Source of the DNA: Thermoplasmata archaeon
GTDB taxonomy: Archaea > Thermoplasmatota > Thermoplasmata > Thermoplasmatales > Thermoplasmataceae
Direction of reading: 5' to 3'
Length of the DNA: 8,776 bases
NCBI GenBank assembly: GCA_021819605.1
Contig: JAKAQT010000066.1
Coordinates: forward strand, 1 to 8,776
Shown: positions 5,681 through 8,776 of the stretch, one piece after another
How positions within the stretch are numbered: the stretch's first letter is position 1
How the letters are laid out: every line of letters starts with the position of its first letter
Notes under the pieces: model-generated
Databases searched by the model: none
Told to the model about the DNA's origin: nothing
The model's input: only the letters and a program-made list of their open reading frames with translations
Made by a program: the position numbers and the translations under genes

Positions 5681-7468
5681 ATGGTAAAATACAAGTGGGT
5701 TGCGCTTTCCAACACCACAATGGGCGTCCTGATGGCCACCATAAACGGCACCATCACCCTCATATCGTTACCTGCCATATTCAAGGGAATACATCTGAGC
5801 CCATTTGCCTCGGGGTCTTTCATTTATCTGCTGTGGATCCTCATGGGATTCAACATTGTCACAGCAGTTCTACTGGTCACATTTGGGAGGCTCTCGGATA
5901 TTTTCGGCAGGGTCAGGTTATTCAATTTCGGTTTTGCGATATTCACGGCCGGTTCGCTTCTGCTTTACCTGACGCCTGGTACCGGCGTGGCAGCAGCCCA
6001 GTATCTTGTTGCAATGAGGATAGTGCAGGGTGTTGGTGCAGCATTCCTGTTTTCAAACAGCTCCGCAATAATCACGGATGCATTTCCTGTCAATGAGAGA
6101 GGAAAAGCACTTGGTATCAATCAGGTGGCTGCTCTGGGCGGTTCGTTCATTGGGCTGATACTCGGCGGAGTGCTTTCTGTTATCAACTGGAGGTACATAT
6201 TCCTTGTAAGCGTCCCAGTTGGGTTGTTCGGAACAATCTGGAGCATGGCCAAGCTCAAGGACACCGCAATGAAGGAGACGGGCCAGAGAATAGATTATGG
6301 CGGGAATATCACATTCGGTGCAGGAATCACCATTCTGCTTGTAGCCGTTACATACGGCCTTCTTCCATATGGGAAAGACACAACCGGCTGGTCAAATCCT
6401 CTTGTCATCGCATCGCTGGTGGCCAGTGTTGCACTGCTTGTAGCCTTCCCATTTATTGAAAGAAAAGTCAGGCAGCCAATGTTCAGGCTCTCGCTTTTCA
6501 GGAGCAGGGCGTTTTCTGCCGGTAATTTTGCATCGCTCCTGTCCGCTGTTGGCAGAGGCGGCGTCATGATCATGCTGGTTATTCTTCTGCAGGGCATCTG
6601 GCTGCCGCTTCATGGGTACTCCTATGCTTCCACTCCGTTCTGGGCAGGTATTGCGATGCTTCCAATGACTGCCGGGTTCATGATAATGGGTCCTCTATCA
6701 GGAGCAATTTCTGACAGACATGGGGCTAGAGTGCTGGCGACTGCAGGTATGTTCATAGTGGGAATTATGTTCTTTGTGCTGTCCACCATGCCGTACAATT
6801 TCAACTATGTGGAATTCGGTATAGCACTGTTCATAATGGGAATGGGAAATGGCATGTTTGCTGCCCCAAATACGGCAGCCATAATGAATTCAGTTCCTGC
6901 TGAATCAAGGGGGGCCGCCTCCGGCATGATGACCACTTTGCGGAATGCAGGGCAGACGGCAAGCATGGGTATGTTCTTCACAATCGTGATAGTTGCCCTG
7001 GCAGCCGGCATGGGTGCGTCGTTCACCAATGCGCTGACCTCCCTTGGCGTGTCAAATGCAGCCTATTATGGCTCAATTCTGGGCAAAGAGCCCCCTACCA
7101 TAGCCCTCTTTTCAGCTTTCCTTGGAGAAAATCCAATGCAGACAATAATATCCGCAAGCCCTATCCTTTCAAGTGGCCTTCACAGCTATACTTCAGTGCT
7201 GTATGGAAAACACTGGTTCCCCAGTGCTCTGGCTCCAGCATTCATGGGTGCACTTAGAGATGCGTTCTATGTTGGTATGTCTCTGTCATTTGTTGCCGCG
7301 GTTGTATCACTGCTCAGGGGAAAGAAATATGTGAATGGGGGAGCACATTATGTTTCGGATGACCACGGAAATGGCCCTGCAACTCCATACGGAACAGTTC
7401 AGGCACAGTCCCGTGATGACGGGATTTCAGGTGGGCCGACACTCAAGTCATCAAACATGGGGAGGTGA
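5681..7468 (+). CDS. MFS multidrug exporter, DHA2 (EmrB/QacA) type
   Basis: This 595-residue integral membrane protein has the size and hydrophobic pattern of the 14-helix DHA2 drug:proton antiporters, which expel toxic compounds across the cytoplasmic membrane. Motif A is GRLSDIFGRVR (69-79) in the loop after helix 2. Motif B is carried by MRIVQGVGAAF (112-122, Arg113). The antiporter motif C is recognisable as GINQVAALGGSFIGLILGG (145-163). The usual N-terminal 'LDxTIVNVALP' appears as the variant MATINGTITLISLP (18-31), lacking the acidic residue. A long, less hydrophobic loop with LGKEPPTIALF and LHSYTSVLYGKHWFPS precedes the last helix. The C terminus is a polar tail of about 50 residues. 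No Shine-Dalgarno is evident, and the TATA-like box at 5651-5662 suits a leaderless start. Its stop codon lies inside the ribosome binding site of the MarR gene, so the two are co-transcribed. The substrate is unknown. Confidence 0.9.
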   Translation: MVKYKWVALSNTTMGVLMATINGTITLISLPAIFKGIHLSPFASGSFIYLLWILMGFNIVTAVLLVTFGRLSDIFGRVRLFNFGFAIFTAGSLLLYLTPGTGVAAAQYLVAMRIVQGVGAAFLFSNSSAIITDAFPVNERGKALGINQVAALGGSFIGLILGGVLSVINWRYIFLVSVPVGLFGTIWSMAKLKDTAMKETGQRIDYGGNITFGAGITILLVAVTYGLLPYGKDTTGWSNPLVIASLVASVALLVAFPFIERKVRQPMFRLSLFRSRAFSAGNFASLLSAVGRGGVMIMLVILLQGIWLPLHGYSYASTPFWAGIAMLPMTAGFMIMGPLSGAISDRHGARVLATAGMFIVGIMFFVLSTMPYNFNYVEFGIALFIMGMGNGMFAAPNTAAIMNSVPAESRGAASGMMTTLRNAGQTASMGMFFTIVIVALAAGMGASFTNALTSLGVSNAAYYGSILGKEPPTIALFSAFLGENPMQTIISASPILSSGLHSYTSVLYGKHWFPSALAPAFMGALRDAFYVGMSLSFVAAVVSLLRGKKYVNGGAHYVSDDHGNGPATPYGTVQAQSRDDGISGGPTLKSSNMGR

Positions 7469-7469
7469 T
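7461..7469 (+). promoter_or_regulatory. Full Shine-Dalgarno that fixes the MarR start
   Basis: GGAGGTGAT is a complete complement to the archaeal 16S rRNA tail and lies 4 nt before ATG 7474. It contains the MFS stop codon TGA (7466-7468), implying translational coupling. It also shows that the in-frame GTG at 7465 is part of the ribosome binding site rather than the start. Confidence 0.8.
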
Positions 7470-7473
7470 TAAG

Positions 7474-7959
7474 ATGGATGAAGAAAGGAAGCAGTCAAGC
7501 CTTGAGCTATGGAGGCTCATAACATCAATAAACAAAACATGGTCAAGGCAGGTTGAGAAGAGGCTCTCCGATAACGGACTATCAATAATGGAGTTCAGGA
7601 TTCTCAAGACCCTCAATAATCAGGGTCCGCAGCCCATGATAAAGCTGGCGGAAGCCAACCTGATCACTCAGGGGTGGGTCACGAATATTGTTGACAAACT
7701 GGAAGAAAAGGGGCTGGTTCATCGCCTTAGGAGCCAGGATGACAGGAGAGTGATCAATATAGTGACCACAGAACGTGGCAGATCTTTCTTCATAGAAATT
7801 AAGGACCTGCATGAAAAGTTCATAATAGATACCCTGGATTTTCTCTCTCCTGAGGACATGAACAACGTAAAATGTATACTCGCACGGATTGAGGGGCAGC
7901 TTACATCCAGTGTTTCACGGCAATTGTCTGCCCCTGTTTCAGATGCCGGGTCAAAATAA
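7474..7959 (+). CDS. MarR-family transcriptional regulator
   Basis: The 161-residue protein has the standard MarR length and fold: N-terminal dimerisation helices (about 8-32), a winged helix-turn-helix and a C-terminal dimerisation helix (about 125-148). The wHTH spans about 37-100, with LSIMEFRILKTL (36-47), recognition helix TQGWVTNIVDKLEEKG (65-80) and the family-typical wing RSQDDRRVINIVTTERG (86-102) containing DDRR. MarR proteins are usually dimeric repressors that leave the DNA on binding a small phenolic or lipophilic ligand. Being second in an operon with a DHA2 exporter, it most likely represses that operon, perhaps through the repeat block at 5624-5661. I chose ATG 7474 because a perfect Shine-Dalgarno precedes it. 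The C-terminal end (SAPVSDAGSK) is a polar tail. Confidence 0.92.
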   Translation: MDEERKQSSLELWRLITSINKTWSRQVEKRLSDNGLSIMEFRILKTLNNQGPQPMIKLAEANLITQGWVTNIVDKLEEKGLVHRLRSQDDRRVINIVTTERGRSFFIEIKDLHEKFIIDTLDFLSPEDMNNVKCILARIEGQLTSSVSRQLSAPVSDAGSK

Positions 7960-7998
7960 AGGCATTCACCGATCTTCATAATCCTGCCATTAGGAGAG

Positions 7999-8008
7999 GT
8001 TTTAATGA
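7999..8008 (+). promoter_or_regulatory. TATA-like box for the flippase gene
   Basis: GGTTTTAATG is centred about 27 nt before the proposed GTG start at 8030. The box is weak, but its position matches the other first-gene promoters in the window. Confidence 0.3.
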
Positions 8009-8029
8009 TCAGATTGGATTAGGGGGAAA

Positions 8030-8776
8030 GTGTTCGCCCAGAGATCCCCTGTCCTGATTATCCAGAATGTCCTGAGTGCCATTCTGGGTTTCGTAGGTCT
8101 ATTCTTCATTCTGCGTTACATTGGGACCACTGACTGGGGTTTTGTAGCCTTCGGTATTGGATTCGTGGGAATTTTTTCACTGATTGGCGATCTTGGATAT
8201 TCCACTGCACATACCATAAAGATATCCAACGGCGAGGATATTGCAACGTGCAATGCCACTTATCTGACAATCAAAGTTGTTCTCGGACTTTTATTTGTTA
8301 TACTTGTGGTGGGAGCACTGGAGTTCTGGACTCTTGTTCTTCACAGGGGCTTTCAGTCACCCATTGAGTACTGGATCATACTTGCCCTCATTCCATACTT
8401 CTTCTTCCAGAATCTCACTGCATTTCCAAATGCTTATTTCAGGGCAACACTGAAGGCGGTAAGAACTTCAATTCCCCCTCTTGTGGAAGCTGTCTTCAGG
8501 AACTCCGTTTTCATCTTTCTTGCACTGATAGTAAGATACTCAGGTAGCGGCGGATACATGGATGCACTCTACCTGTCATTAACATACAGTGTGTCATATT
8601 CCATATACTTCATAGTGGGTCTCGTGCTGGGCAGGCCCTGGAAGATCTCAAGGCCAACAAGGACAATGTTCCGGGCCTATACAGTCATTGCATTGCCACT
8701 TATGCTGGTTACTTCAGTGGGAACAATCAGCGGCAATATTGATAAAGTTGTCATTCAGCTGTTCTGGCACGCTGAT
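8030..8776 (+). CDS. Oligosaccharide flippase, Wzx-like (3' end outside window)
   Basis: The frame stays open for 249 codons to the window edge, so the gene is partial at its 3' end. The protein is strongly hydrophobic with about six to seven membrane helices visible and belongs to the polysaccharide-exporter/oligosaccharide flippase group (MOP superfamily), which turns lipid-linked glycans across the cytoplasmic membrane. Archaeal family features are GDLGYSTAHTIKISNGED (53-70) followed by C-N-A-T-Y-L-T-I-K (74-82), a close match to the 'DLGFGSAHxKRISEGKDxxxCxGTxLTIK' pattern of archaeal members. The NIDKVVI segment (236-242) at the window end matches the conserved 'NxDKxxI' in the family's second half. 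The start is GTG 8030 because a stop (TGA 8006-8008) lies shortly upstream in frame and no ATG or other usual start precedes it; AGGGGG lies just upstream as a close-spaced ribosome binding site. It fits the envelope-glycan theme of the window. Confidence 0.85.
   Translation, partial: MFAQRSPVLIIQNVLSAILGFVGLFFILRYIGTTDWGFVAFGIGFVGIFSLIGDLGYSTAHTIKISNGEDIATCNATYLTIKVVLGLLFVILVVGALEFWTLVLHRGFQSPIEYWIILALIPYFFFQNLTAFPNAYFRATLKAVRTSIPPLVEAVFRNSVFIFLALIVRYSGSGGYMDALYLSLTYSVSYSIYFIVGLVLGRPWKISRPTRTMFRAYTVIALPLMLVTSVGTISGNIDKVVIQLFWHAD

Noticed and set aside
7465..7473. GTG at 7465 as the MarR start
   Set aside because: It is contained in the perfect GGAGGTGAT ribosome binding site; ATG 7474 is correctly spaced after it.
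1..8776. CRISPR array, tRNA or rRNA
   Set aside because: I saw no regularly spaced direct repeats, cloverleaf or ribosomal RNA signature anywhere in the window by eye.

Overview
The window reads as a piece of an archaeal chromosome, most likely from the Thermoplasmata (Thermoplasma/Ferroplasma/Cuniculiplasma-like). The signs are arginine codons dominated by AGG/AGA, frequent ATA isoleucine codons, and AT-rich TATA-like boxes centred roughly 25-30 nt before several first-gene start codons (a leaderless or short-leader layout). An internal operon gene instead has a full archaeal Shine-Dalgarno, GGAGGTGAT. The gene families also fit: an MTH1187-type thiamine-binding protein, an archaeal oligosaccharide flippase and a heavily sequon-decorated surface protein. 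The genus cannot be fixed from the sequence alone. All convincing genes are on the + strand.

Layout. Positions 1-751 hold no convincing gene. They carry a striking composite stem-loop (80-123) that resembles the right-end hairpin of IS200/IS605/TnpB-type elements read on the minus strand, plus smaller inverted repeats, so a decayed insertion is likely. A small unrecognised gene (755-958) follows, then a GT-A-type glycosyltransferase (1016-2002) whose usual DxD position reads H-S-S. A gene-poor gap (2003-2236) holds a second hairpin of the same type, a short possible gene remnant and a T-rich tract. Next is an 835-residue secreted, membrane-anchored surface protein (2237-4744) with about 40 N-glycosylation sequons and a cytoplasmic C-terminal zinc ribbon. 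It is followed closely by a thiamine-binding-protein homologue (4784-5080) and a GmhB/HisB-N-type HAD-IIIA phosphatase (5098-5550).

A separate promoter region (5551-5680) with TATA-like and repeated sequences precedes a two-gene operon: a 14-TM-type (DHA2) MFS exporter (5681-7468) and a MarR-family regulator (7474-7959), whose ribosome binding site overlaps the exporter's stop codon. The window ends inside a Wzx-like oligosaccharide flippase (8030 onward).

Taken together, the glycosyltransferase, the HAD phosphatase (possible sugar-phosphate substrate), the flippase and the sequon-rich surface protein suggest a cell-envelope/N-glycan neighbourhood, interrupted by a drug-efflux/regulator pair and edged by relics of TnpB-type elements. 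No clearly new multi-gene system is evident. The most unusual items are the paired hairpin relics, the glycosyltransferase lacking DxD, and the surface glycoprotein with an intracellular zinc ribbon.
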